Shown piece after piece: positions 7,924 to 15,004 of a stretch of 32,884 bases of DNA (position 1 is its first letter; every line of letters starts with the position of its first letter). The position numbers were made by a program, and so were the translations under genes. The notes beneath the pieces are model-generated. The model was not told where the DNA came from and did no database searches. It saw only the letters and a list, made by a program, of their open reading frames with translations. Source of the DNA: Lentzea waywayandensis (GTDB taxonomy: Bacteria; Actinomycetota; Actinomycetes; Mycobacteriales; Pseudonocardiaceae). The stretch covers positions 126,592 to 159,475 of the forward strand of contig NZ_FOYL01000020.1 in NCBI RefSeq assembly GCF_900115955.1. The letters are read 5' to 3'.

Positions 7924-8702
7924 GGTTCTGCCTGCTGATCATGGCCAAGTCGCCGATCCCCGGCCAGGTGAAGACCCGCCTGTGCCCGCCGCTGACCCCC
8001 GAGGAGGCCGCGGACGTTGCGGCAGCTTCGTTGCTCGACACGGTGGAGGCCGCCCTGAACACTCCCGGTGCCGTGCCGGTGGTCGCGCTGGCCGGGGTGG
8101 TGCGGCGCGAGGACGTGCGGGACGCGCTGGCGGAGTGCGTGGTGATCCCGCAGCGCGGCCAGACGTTCGCGGACCGCCTGGTGCACGCGCACGCCGACGT
8201 GGCGCGGTTCAGGATGCCGGTGTTGCAGATCGGCATGGACACGCCGCAGGTGACGCCGTCGCTGCTGGAGTCGTGCGGGGAGTTCGACGAGGCCGCGCTC
8301 GGGTTCGCGCTGGACGGCGGGTGGTGGGCGCTCGGGTTGCGGGATCCGCTGCGGGCCGAGGTGTTGCGGGACGTGCCGATGTCCCGCGCGGACACGGGGG
8401 TGCGGACGCTGGAGGCGTTGCAGGGCTGGACGGCGTCGGACGAACCGGCTCCGCACGACGGCACCACGCCGCGCACGCCGGAGGCGTTGCAGGGCCGGAA
8501 AGCGTCGGGCGAGCCGGCTCCGCGTGCTGGCGCACCGCTGCAGACGTCGGACGAACCGGCTCCGCGCGACGGGCTGCGGGTGCGGAACCTGCCGATCCTG
8601 TCCGATGTGGACACGATGGTCGACGCGCGTGCCGTGGCCGCGTCGGCACCGCACACCCGGTTCGCCGCCACGCTGACCGAGCTGACGGCGGTGGCGCGAT
8701 GA
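7920..8702 (+). CDS. DUF2064 (TIGR04282-type) transferase with repeat insert
   Basis: A 260-aa nucleotidyltransferase-like protein of the DUF2064/TIGR04282 group, whose fold is related to GT-A glycosyltransferases and sugar-1-phosphate nucleotidyltransferases. The hallmark AKSPIPGQVKTRLCP lies at 9-23. QIGMDTPQVT and LDGGWWALGL are further family landmarks. The C-terminal LRVRNLPILSDVDTMVDA is the usual end. Between TGVRTLEALQ and GLRVRNLP an extra segment of about 50 residues is made of repeats (EALQGxxASxEPAP). The members I know have a short turn there. It overlaps GT2 (ATGA) and the methyltransferase (ATGA). In other genomes this family accompanies GT2 enzymes in saccharide or arsenosugar-type loci. 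Confidence 0.85.
   Translation: MRFCLLIMAKSPIPGQVKTRLCPPLTPEEAADVAAASLLDTVEAALNTPGAVPVVALAGVVRREDVRDALAECVVIPQRGQTFADRLVHAHADVARFRMPVLQIGMDTPQVTPSLLESCGEFDEAALGFALDGGWWALGLRDPLRAEVLRDVPMSRADTGVRTLEALQGWTASDEPAPHDGTTPRTPEALQGRKASGEPAPRAGAPLQTSDEPAPRDGLRVRNLPILSDVDTMVDARAVAASAPHTRFAATLTELTAVAR
8411..8571 (+). repeat. In-frame 69-bp repeats within the DUF2064 gene
   Basis: Two 69-bp units start at 8411 and 8480 (23 residues each). A shorter third copy carries the same GACGAACCGGCTCCGCG core at about 8549-8565. The units encode EALQGWTASDEPAPH, EALQGRKASGEPAPR and LQTSDEPAPR. The array is proline/alanine-rich and probably forms a flexible surface loop. Confidence 0.85.
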
Positions 8703-9298
8703 TGTTCGACCAGGCCCTCCAGGGCCGCCCCAGCTGGCTCGACCTCCCCGGCACCGCCCCACGCGAACTGAGCGTCGCCCGCTGGCAGGCCGACGCGGAC
8801 GGCGGCGACTCCGTCCTCCTCGACGCCTGCTCCGGCCCCACCCTCGACGTCGGCTGCGGCCCCGGCCGTCTCGTGGCGGCGCTCCTGGCCCGCCAGGTCC
8901 AGGCGCTCGGCGTCGACGTGTCACCGGAGGCGATCCGGCGTACCACCGAACGCGGCGGCATCGCGATCCGCCGTGACGTGTTCGACCTGCTGCCCGGCGA
9001 AGGTCGCTGGCAGCACGTGTTGCTCGCCGACGGCAACATCGGCATCGGCGGTGACCCCGCCGCGTTGCTCCGTCGCGTGCACCAGCTCCTCAAGCCCAGC
9101 GGAACCGTCGTCGTGGAGGTCGAGCAGCCGGGTTCCGGGCTGACCATCGGCCAGGCGCGGGTGCGGACGGAAGGTTCCAGGGGCGACTGGTTCCCGTGGG
9201 CGTGGAGTGACGCGGAGTCCCTGACCGCCGACGGGTTCTTCCTGCTGTGGCAGGTCGAACGCGCCGGGCGCTGGTTCGCGTGCTGGGAGCGGCTGTGA
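8699..9298 (+). CDS. Class I SAM-dependent methyltransferase
   Basis: A 199-aa cytosolic methyltransferase. Motif I is LDVGCGPGRL (about 49-58) and the post-I acidic residue is in LGVDVSPEA. ADGNIGIGGDP occupies the motif IV position, and the later VVVEVEQPG completes a Rossmann fold. The start has two ATG codons in a row, the first overlapping the DUF2064 stop as ATGA. The next gene overlaps as GTGA. Its place between the DUF2064 protein and the molybdoenzyme suggests it methylates the saccharide or lipid product of the locus. The actual acceptor is unknown. Confidence 0.85.
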   Translation: MMFDQALQGRPSWLDLPGTAPRELSVARWQADADGGDSVLLDACSGPTLDVGCGPGRLVAALLARQVQALGVDVSPEAIRRTTERGGIAIRRDVFDLLPGEGRWQHVLLADGNIGIGGDPAALLRRVHQLLKPSGTVVVEVEQPGSGLTIGQARVRTEGSRGDWFPWAWSDAESLTADGFFLLWQVERAGRWFACWERL

Positions 9299-10341
9299 AG
9301 AACCCGGCTTTCAAGTCCCCCGCGCACCACACCGGCGTGACCAGCCGAGTCGGCACGTGGCTCGGCATCGCGTTCGGCCTGTGCTTCGTCACCGGACTGC
9401 TCAGCCATGGCGTGCAGCACGACTGGGTGTGGCCGACCCGCCCGGTCGACCTCTACCGCGTCACCCAGGGGGTGCACGTGATCTCCGGGGTGGCGTCGGT
9501 TCCGTTGCTGCTGGCCAAGTTGTGGAGCGTCTACCCGAAGCTGTTCGAACGGCCGCTGGTCAAGTCCGTGCCGCACGCACTGGAACGCGGCTCGATCTTC
9601 GTGCTGATCGCGGCGTCGTTCTTCGAGCTGGTCACCGGGCTGTTCAACGCGGCGCAGAACTACCCGTGGTCGTTCTACTTCCCGACCGCCCACTACGCGG
9701 TGGCGTGGATCGTGATCGGCGCGCTGCTCGTGCACATCGCGGTGAAGATCCCGGTCATCCGGCGCACTCTCGAACCCAGGTCCGAAGAACGGACCATCCT
9801 GTCCCGCAGGGCTTTCCTGCGCACGACGGCGTTGACGACGGGGGTCGCGGTCGTCGCGACGGCGGGCGTCACGGTGCCGTGGCTGCGCAAGATCTCCGTG
9901 CTGGCCTGGCGGTCGGACGGCGACCTGCCGGTCAACCGGACCGCGAAGGCCGCGAACGTCGTGGTGCCGCAGGACTGGCGGCTCAAGGCGGGTGCGAAGA
10001 GCTACTCGCTCGAAGAACTCCGGGCGCTGCCGCAGACCACCGTCGACCTGCCCATCGCGTGCGTCGAGGGCTGGAGCCAGAACGCGACCTGGACCGGCGT
10101 CCGCGTCTCCGAACTCGTCAGCGGAGGCGACGTGCGGGTCGAGTCGCTGGAGAAGGACGGGCTGTACCGGGCGACCACGCTGCCCGAGGCGTTCGCCCAG
10201 GACCCGCTGACGTTGCTGGCGCTCCAGCTCAACGGCGAGGAGCTCAGCCCGGACCACGGCTATCCGTGCCGGCTCATCGCGCCAAACCGGCCGGGAGTGC
10301 TGCAGACGAAGTGGGTCACGTCGCTGGAGGTCGAGAAGTGA
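9295..10341 (+). CDS. Membrane-fused molybdopterin oxidoreductase (sulfite-oxidase fold)
   Basis: A 348-aa fusion. Residues 20-155 form four transmembrane helices with histidines at 61, 133 and 147 that could ligate heme b, like small cytochrome-b modules. A twin-arginine motif SRRAFLR (170-176) and a hydrophobic stretch then precede a C-terminal sulfite-oxidase-type molybdopterin domain. That domain shows PIACVEGWS, with Cys256 as the expected Mo ligand, and the landmark DHGYPCRLIAPN. The layout suggests a YedY/MsrP-like catalytic domain on the outer face tethered to its own electron-transfer module. GTG 9295 has GGGAG upstream and overlaps the methyltransferase stop. The substrate is unknown. 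Confidence 0.85.
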   Translation: MKNPAFKSPAHHTGVTSRVGTWLGIAFGLCFVTGLLSHGVQHDWVWPTRPVDLYRVTQGVHVISGVASVPLLLAKLWSVYPKLFERPLVKSVPHALERGSIFVLIAASFFELVTGLFNAAQNYPWSFYFPTAHYAVAWIVIGALLVHIAVKIPVIRRTLEPRSEERTILSRRAFLRTTALTTGVAVVATAGVTVPWLRKISVLAWRSDGDLPVNRTAKAANVVVPQDWRLKAGAKSYSLEELRALPQTTVDLPIACVEGWSQNATWTGVRVSELVSGGDVRVESLEKDGLYRATTLPEAFAQDPLTLLALQLNGEELSPDHGYPCRLIAPNRPGVLQTKWVTSLEVEK

Positions 10342-11021
10342 GCACCACGACCGGCACGAGGTTCGCGCTGGGCGCGGCCGGGGTGGCGCTGGGAGCGTGG
10401 GGCGCCTGGCTGCTCCTGCCCCAGATCACCGTCGAACTGCTGCTCTGGCTGGGCGGCGGCGTGGTCCTGCACGACTTCCTGATCGCACCGCTCGTCGGCG
10501 CCTCCGGGCTCGTGATCAAACGGCCGTCGATCGGCATCGGCCTGACGGTCTCCGGGGTCATCACGCTGATCGCGGTTCCGTTGCTGTGGCGGGAGTACAG
10601 CGGGCCGGTCAACCCAGGCCTGCACGACCGCGACTACCCCACCGGAGTCGCGGTCGCGCTGGGCGTGACCTGGGCCGCCGTGGCCCTATACGAGGTCGCG
10701 GCGCACCTTCAGAAGCGTCGCCGCGCCGACGAAGAACACCACGTACCCGACGAGGAACAGCGCCGCGGTGGTGCCGCTCAGATCAGTCAGCACACCGGGA
10801 GCACCCGATCCGCCGACGGCACCGGCGAGGTTGCCGGCCGATCCACCGGGCAGGACCTTGGTCAGCGACTCGACCGGCCCGAGCAGGGAACCCACGCCCC
10901 GCAACAGGTTCTCGGTCACGATCGCCCACATCAGCCCGAGCCCGACGGCCAGCGCGGGTCCCTTGGTGACGACGCCGAGGAACACGCCGAACCCCGTCCA
11001 CATGGCGGCGATCAGCAGTGA
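10338..11021 (+). CDS. Small membrane protein with long antisense tail
   Basis: The N-terminal 120 residues or so hold three to four transmembrane helices (GVALGAWGAWLLL, VELLLWLGGGVVLHDFLIAPL, IGLTVSGVITLIAVPLLW, and AVALGVTWAAVALYEVAAHL). GTG 10338 overlaps the molybdoenzyme stop as GTGA, so it is probably the last gene of that operon. From about base 10686 on, the frame continues for 336 bp through the antisense strand of the convergent ABC permease. That stretch encodes a charged, low-complexity tail of about 110 residues that looks like a shadow translation. The real function is unknown. An accessory membrane subunit for the oxidoreductase is possible. Confidence 0.65.
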   Translation: MSTTTGTRFALGAAGVALGAWGAWLLLPQITVELLLWLGGGVVLHDFLIAPLVGASGLVIKRPSIGIGLTVSGVITLIAVPLLWREYSGPVNPGLHDRDYPTGVAVALGVTWAAVALYEVAAHLQKRRRADEEHHVPDEEQRRGGAAQISQHTGSTRSADGTGEVAGRSTGQDLGQRLDRPEQGTHAPQQVLGHDRPHQPEPDGQRGSLGDDAEEHAEPRPHGGDQQ

Positions 11022-11504
11022 CGCGCCCAAAGCCTGGAAGACGCCGAGTCCCGGCAGGCTCCAGTCCCAGCCCTCCAGCGACGCGATCGTGATGGACGCG
11101 CCGAGGTTCACGACGAACGTCAGCGCCACCAGCAGCACCACGACGATCCCCAGCGCCCCCAGCGTGCCGGCCATCGCCGAGACCCGGCGCGGACCGGCGG
11201 TCAGCGTCGTCTTCCAGGTGCCCCAGCCATATCCGCTGCCGACCGCGAGCGCCGCCAGCACCAGGATGATCGCCCCGCCGAACATGGGCAGGCCGCGCAC
11301 CACGGCCGCGCCCACGTTCTCCGGTTGCATCGCGCTGATCAGCTGCTGCTGCGAGAGGTCACGCGTGTTGGTGCCGCCGTTCAGAGCGAGGTAGTTGAAC
11401 ACGTAGCCGAACGTCAGCGTCATCACCAGCCAGACGCCGATCAGCACCCAGGTCGCCGGCCACTTCCACAGCCTCAGCAGCTCCGCCTTCACGCTGCCCA
11501 TCAC
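10686..11504 (-). CDS. ABC-2 type transporter permease
   Basis: A 272-aa membrane subunit of an ABC exporter with about six transmembrane helices: one near residues 15-38, a large outer loop with NTRDLSQQQL, then five more. The start is GTG 11504 or ATG 11501; both overlap the ATPase stop (GTGATG), so translation is coupled. The N-terminus VKAELLRLWKWPATWVLIG is typical of ABC-2 permeases paired with bacitracin/lantibiotic-type ATPases. The 3' end overlaps the preceding convergent gene. The facing NarL-type two-component system suggests induction by an envelope-active compound. Confidence 0.88.
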   Translation of the reverse strand: MMGSVKAELLRLWKWPATWVLIGVWLVMTLTFGYVFNYLALNGGTNTRDLSQQQLISAMQPENVGAAVVRGLPMFGGAIILVLAALAVGSGYGWGTWKTTLTAGPRRVSAMAGTLGALGIVVVLLVALTFVVNLGASITIASLEGWDWSLPGLGVFQALGASLLIAAMWTGFGVFLGVVTKGPALAVGLGLMWAIVTENLLRGVGSLLGPVESLTKVLPGGSAGNLAGAVGGSGAPGVLTDLSGTTAALFLVGYVVFFVGAATLLKVRRDLV

Positions 11505-12361
11505 GCCGCTCCCGTCATCTCGAAGAAGACCTCTTCCAGGGTCCGGCGCAGTGGCCGGACCTCCTGCACGTCCACGTCGGCGTGCACGAGCGTGCGCACC
11601 AATGCCCCCGCGTCGGTCTCGCGCACGTGCAGCACGTCGCCGTGCAACGTGCTGCCCTCGATCAGCACGTGTGCCTTCTCGATCGGGTCGGCGCGGATCA
11701 GCAGCACGGTGTCGCCGCGCAGCTGGTCGACCGTGCTCTCCGCGACCAGCCGGCCCTGAGAGATCACGCCGACGCGGTCGCAGATCTCCTCGACCTCGCC
11801 GAGCAGGTGGCTCGACAGCAGCACCGTCTGGCCCTGTGCCGCCAACGCCCGCACCAGGTCGCGCATGTCGGCCATGCCCGCGGGGTCGAGACCGTTGGTC
11901 GGCTCGTCGAGGATCAGCAGCTCCGGCCGGCCGAGCAGGGCCGCGGCGACGCCGAGCCGTTGCTTCATGCCGAGCGAGTACCGGCGGAACTTCTCGTCGG
12001 ACGCACCCACCAGGTCGACCTGCTCCAGCGCCGCTTCCACGTGCGTCCTGCCGACGCCCCGGCGAGCGGCGTGCACGCGCAGGTTGTCGCGGCCGGACAG
12101 GTAGGGGTAGAAACCGGGCCCCTCGATCAGCGACCCGACCTTGAGCAACGCCTTGGGGGTGCCGGGCGCCTCACCCAGCACTGATGCGGTGCCGCTGGTG
12201 GGCTTCACAAGCCCCAGCAGCATGCGGATCGTGGTCGTCTTGCCCGCGCCGTTGGGACCGAGGAACCCGTAGACCTCGCCCCGCCGCACGGACAGACTGA
12301 CCTCGTCCACCACGGCGCGGTCGCCGTAGCGCTTCGTCAGCTTCTCCGTCGTCACGATCAT
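11501..12361 (-). CDS. ABC transporter ATP-binding protein
   Basis: A 286-aa cytoplasmic ATPase that powers the adjacent permease. Walker A is GPNGAGKT at 35-42 and the signature is SLGMK at 129-133. Walker B is LLILDEP at about 148-154, and the switch His is in LLSSHLL. The C-terminal extension ending LRRTLEEVFFEMTG is typical of CcmA/BcrA-type exporter ATPases. ATG 12361 diverges from the sensor kinase across a 100-bp region holding a palindrome. Confidence 0.93.
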   Translation of the reverse strand: MIVTTEKLTKRYGDRAVVDEVSLSVRRGEVYGFLGPNGAGKTTTIRMLLGLVKPTSGTASVLGEAPGTPKALLKVGSLIEGPGFYPYLSGRDNLRVHAARRGVGRTHVEAALEQVDLVGASDEKFRRYSLGMKQRLGVAAALLGRPELLILDEPTNGLDPAGMADMRDLVRALAAQGQTVLLSSHLLGEVEEICDRVGVISQGRLVAESTVDQLRGDTVLLIRADPIEKAHVLIEGSTLHGDVLHVRETDAGALVRTLVHADVDVQEVRPLRRTLEEVFFEMTGAA

Positions 12362-12419
12362 GCCGACAATCGTGTTCTCGCGAGAGCATCGGGTCGTCCG
12401 CTCCGGAGCGTCATGAAGA

Positions 12420-12435
12420 TACGCACATCTGCGTA
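12420..12435. promoter_or_regulatory. Palindrome TACGCA-CATC-TGCGTA, NarL-type operator candidate
   Basis: A perfect 6-bp inverted repeat with a 4-bp spacer. It lies between the divergent ABC ATPase and sensor kinase genes, 12 bp upstream of the kinase's putative -10 box. NarL/FixJ-type regulators usually bind short inverted repeats of this size, so autoregulation by the response regulator at 13507 is plausible. A second, smaller palindrome TCTCGCGAGA is at 12376-12385. Confidence 0.45.
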
Positions 12436-12447
12436 CGTCCCCGGTCG

Positions 12448-12453
12448 TATGGT
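12448..12453 (+). promoter_or_regulatory. Leaderless-type -10 box TATGGT for the NarL-type kinase
   Basis: TATGGT ends seven bases before ATG 12461, with no Shine-Dalgarno in between. The arrangement is the same as at 4959 and 30193 in this window. It supports ATG 12461 as the start. Confidence 0.4.
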
Positions 12454-12460
12454 CGGCAGC

Positions 12461-13510
12461 ATGCGCATCAAATGGCAGGACATCGCGCTGACCGTGGCGC
12501 TGCTGTTCTTCGGACTCGGCGGGACGCGGTTCGCCGCGCGTCTCCAGGGAGCGGAGTCAGTCGACGTCCTCGCCTACGTGCTCATCGCCGTCGCGGCCGC
12601 CGGCCTGCTGTTCCGCTCAGTCCGTCCGTTGTGGACGGTGGCGGTCACGACCGTGCCGATCGTGGTCTATCTGGCGCTGGGCTACCCGTTCGGGCCGATC
12701 CTGATGAGCGGCGTCGCGGCGATGTACGCGGTGGCCGTGTACGCGCGCATCGAACTGGCGGCCGCCTGCGCGCTGGTCTACGCGCTGGCGATCCTGCCGT
12801 GGTGGAACGACACGGTGACGTCGTGGATCACCTGGTCGGCGGGCTGGATCCTGCTGCCGGTCGCGGCCGGTGTGCTGATGAAGCTGCGCAGGAAGTCCGC
12901 TGTGGACGTTCGCGAGCGTGCCGTGATCTCCGAACGGCTGCGGCTCGCCCAGGAGGTCCACGACGTCGTCGGCCACGGCCTGAGCGTGATCGCCATGCAG
13001 GCGGGCGTCGCTCTCTACGTGCTGGACAAGGACCCGGCGAAGGCCCGAGCGTCACTGGAGGCCATCCGCGACACGTCGAAGGAGGCGCTGGACGGCCTGC
13101 GGTCCGAACTGGACACTCTGCGCGGCTCGGCCCCGCTGACGCCGACGATCACCCTCGCCGACGTCCCGGCACTGGCCACGCGGATGCGTGAGGCAGGGCT
13201 GGAGGTGTCGGTGGAGGTGGCCGAGGTCGAGCTGCCCGACACCTACCAACTCGCCGTCTACCGGATCGTGCAGGAGTCGCTGACCAACGTCCTGCGCCAC
13301 TCCTCCCCCGGCGTCACGGCGTCCGTGCGCGTGTACGTCGTGCGTGGCGAGCTCGTCGTGCACGTGACCGACACCGGCACGCCCGCCACGTTCACCGAGG
13401 GCCACGGAATCACCGGCATGCGCTCACGGGCCGAGGCACTGGGCGGCACGCTTGAGGTCGACGGATCGCACGGCTTCGCGGTGATCGCCCGGATACCGTT
13501 GCCGTCATGA
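12461..13510 (+). CDS. NarL-family sensor histidine kinase (HisKA_3)
   Basis: A 349-aa kinase. Four to five transmembrane helices (about 9-140) with short loops form an intramembrane-type sensor. The dimerisation region RLRLAQEVHDVVGHGLSVIA follows, with phosphoacceptor His167. The HATPase domain shows YRIVQESLTNVLRHS and VTDTGTP...GHGITGMRSRAEALGG. I preferred ATG 12461 because a -10-like TATGGT sits seven bases before it. ATG 12449 or 12413 would give longer, non-conserved N-termini. The stop overlaps the response regulator as ATGA. It faces the ABC exporter operon and probably regulates it. Confidence 0.9.
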   Translation: MRIKWQDIALTVALLFFGLGGTRFAARLQGAESVDVLAYVLIAVAAAGLLFRSVRPLWTVAVTTVPIVVYLALGYPFGPILMSGVAAMYAVAVYARIELAAACALVYALAILPWWNDTVTSWITWSAGWILLPVAAGVLMKLRRKSAVDVRERAVISERLRLAQEVHDVVGHGLSVIAMQAGVALYVLDKDPAKARASLEAIRDTSKEALDGLRSELDTLRGSAPLTPTITLADVPALATRMREAGLEVSVEVAEVELPDTYQLAVYRIVQESLTNVLRHSSPGVTASVRVYVVRGELVVHVTDTGTPATFTEGHGITGMRSRAEALGGTLEVDGSHGFAVIARIPLPS

Positions 13511-14151
13511 TTCGCGTGGTGGTGGCCGACGACCAGCCGCTGGTCCGGATGGGACTGCGGACGTTGATCGAGACCGAGGCCGGCGTCCAGTTCGCCGGAG
13601 AGGCCGCCGACGGCCGCGAGGCGTTGTCGCTGATCCAGTCGGTGAAGCCCGACGTGGTGTTCCTCGACATCCGCATGCCGTTGATGGACGGCCTGGAGGT
13701 GCTGCGCCGCGTGAGCGCCGATCCCACCTGCGCCGAGGTGCGGATCGTCATGCTCACGACGTTCGACCTGGACGAGTACGTGTTCGAGGCGCTGCGGACC
13801 GGCGCGTCCGGGTTCCTGGTGAAGGACTCCGACCCGACCGACCTGCTGCGCGCCGTGCACGTGGTGGCCGACGGCGGTTCGCTGCTCTCGCCGACCGTCA
13901 CGCGCCGCGTGATCGACCGGTTCGCGTCCGGGGCGTCGGCACGGCCCGTGCCGCACCTGGACAAGCTGACCGAACGCGAGCGGGAGATCATGCGGCACGT
14001 GGCGTCCGGCGCGTCCAACGACGAGATCGCCGCCGTGCTGGTCATCTCGCCCGCGACGGTGCGCACGCACGTGTCGCGGGCGATGGTGAAGCTGGGCGCA
14101 CGCGATCGCGCCCAGCTCGTCGTGTTCGCCGTGCAGTCAGGCCTCACCTGA
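13507..14151 (+). CDS. NarL/LuxR-type response regulator
   Basis: A 214-aa cytoplasmic regulator. The receiver domain (1-120) has Asp8/Asp9, phosphoacceptor Asp54 in VFLDIRMP, Thr in MLTTFD and Lys in FLVKDS. The LuxR helix-turn-helix (about 148-214) reads LTEREREIMRHVASGASNDEIA...SPATVRTHVSRAMVKLGARDRAQ. It overlaps the kinase by ATGA. It probably controls the divergent ABC exporter and its own operon through the palindrome at 12420-12435. Confidence 0.93.
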   Translation: MIRVVVADDQPLVRMGLRTLIETEAGVQFAGEAADGREALSLIQSVKPDVVFLDIRMPLMDGLEVLRRVSADPTCAEVRIVMLTTFDLDEYVFEALRTGASGFLVKDSDPTDLLRAVHVVADGGSLLSPTVTRRVIDRFASGASARPVPHLDKLTEREREIMRHVASGASNDEIAAVLVISPATVRTHVSRAMVKLGARDRAQLVVFAVQSGLT

Positions 14152-14161
14152 CCGGGTCATT

Positions 14162-14204
14162 GACCGTTCTGGGCCAAACCTGCGACCGTTCGAGAACATT
14201 CTCG
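14162..14204 (+). promoter_or_regulatory. Repeat-rich control region of the Scr1-type module
   Basis: GACCGTTC occurs at 14162-14169 and again at 14184-14191, exactly 22 bp apart (two helical turns). It is followed directly by the palindrome CGAGAA-CA-TTCTCG (14191-14204). This lies just upstream of the first module gene and is the natural place for the module's own helix-turn-helix protein to bind. Confidence 0.45.
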
Positions 14205-14225
14205 GAACTTTCTCAGGGAGGCGGC

Positions 14226-14453
14226 ATGCGAGCGACGTTCTTGGGCACAGACCCGCTGTCTGGCCACGGCAACTCACCCACTTTGTTCAAAACCGACCGA
14301 ACCGATCGGAGCACCTACATCGCACAGGGGTGGGTGGTCACTGATCCGCAGGCGCTCGCGGACATCGGTCCGATCCCCGCAGGGGAGACGATCATCGAGA
14401 TCCCCGAGGACGTGCTGCGCTTCTTCCAGAAGAACGAGGAGGCGGACCGCTGA
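14226..14453 (+). CDS. Small conserved protein of the Scr1/DUF6879 module
   Basis: 75 aa, no signal peptide, predicted cytosolic. The pattern (a short GTDP...GNSPTLFKTD start, YIAQGWVVTDP in the middle, and GETIIEIPEDVLRFF at the end) recalls small proteins I have seen beside DUF6879 and Scr1-type regulators in actinobacteria. I chose ATG 14226, which has AGGGAGG upstream; a longer frame from 14160 has no ribosome binding site. Its last codons carry the GAGGAGG that serves the next gene. Its role is unknown. By analogy to WhiJ/BldB-type loci it may bind the regulator or the DUF6879 protein. Confidence 0.75.
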   Translation: MRATFLGTDPLSGHGNSPTLFKTDRTDRSTYIAQGWVVTDPQALADIGPIPAGETIIEIPEDVLRFFQKNEEADR

Positions 14454-15004
14454 CCCGCTACCCGTTTCCCAGCCCTGAGTTCGACGAACTCTTCAAGACC
14501 TACGAACACACCGCGTTTCGACTTGAAGTTCGTGAACGCTACAACTCACCTGATGAGCAGGAGTCGCTGGGGAACTTCCTGGCAGGTCAACCAGATGACT
14601 GGCCGGCACGCGACGACGACGGCTGGCTGCCGATGATCAGAGCGACCACGGCCGAAGGCAAGCGGTTCGAACGAGTCCGCGTGGTGAACGTGCCACCAAG
14701 CGACTACACGAGATTCGGTCTCTGGTCATCGCGGTGGACGGTCGGCGCGGGCGAGGACATCCGATATCTGGCCCGCAACCGGGCGGTCGAGCAGGGCTTG
14801 CCCAGTCACGACTACTGGCTGTTCGATTCGCGCAAGCTGGTCCTGATGCACTTTGATGATGCCGATGATCGCCTGGTCGAGATCGAGGTCATCGAGAATG
14901 ATCCCGAGCAGATCATCCTGCACAACTACTGGCGTGATGCGGCCCGCCACCACGCCTTGAGACGGGAGGACTTTGCCGCGGAACACAGCATCCGAGGCGT
15001 CTAA
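14450..15004 (+). CDS. DUF6879 family protein, apparent CTG start
   Basis: 184 aa if translation begins at CTG 14450. The domain starts at once with FDELFKTYEHTAFRLEVRERYNSPDE, which I recognise as the conserved N-terminus of DUF6879. It continues through YTRFGLWSSRWTVGAGEDIRYLAR and YWLFDSRKLVLMHFD. No ATG, GTG or TTG lies in frame between the upstream limit and the conserved start; the first ATG (14633) would delete about 60 conserved residues. GAGGAGG at 14437-14443 is six bases before the CTG, and the CTG overlaps the preceding stop as CTGA. The family is a partner of Scr1-type helix-turn-helix proteins and its biochemical role is unknown. The gene overlaps the next by 32 bp. Confidence 0.75.
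   Translation: MTRYPFPSPEFDELFKTYEHTAFRLEVRERYNSPDEQESLGNFLAGQPDDWPARDDDGWLPMIRATTAEGKRFERVRVVNVPPSDYTRFGLWSSRWTVGAGEDIRYLARNRAVEQGLPSHDYWLFDSRKLVLMHFDDADDRLVEIEVIENDPEQIILHNYWRDAARHHALRREDFAAEHSIRGV

Noticed and set aside
8411..8571. CRISPR-like array
   Set aside because: The repeats are tandem, in frame, with no unique spacers; they are a coding minisatellite.
8209..10257. 682-codon minus-strand frame over the methyltransferase and molybdoenzyme genes
   Set aside because: A shadow of two well-supported genes; low-complexity translation.
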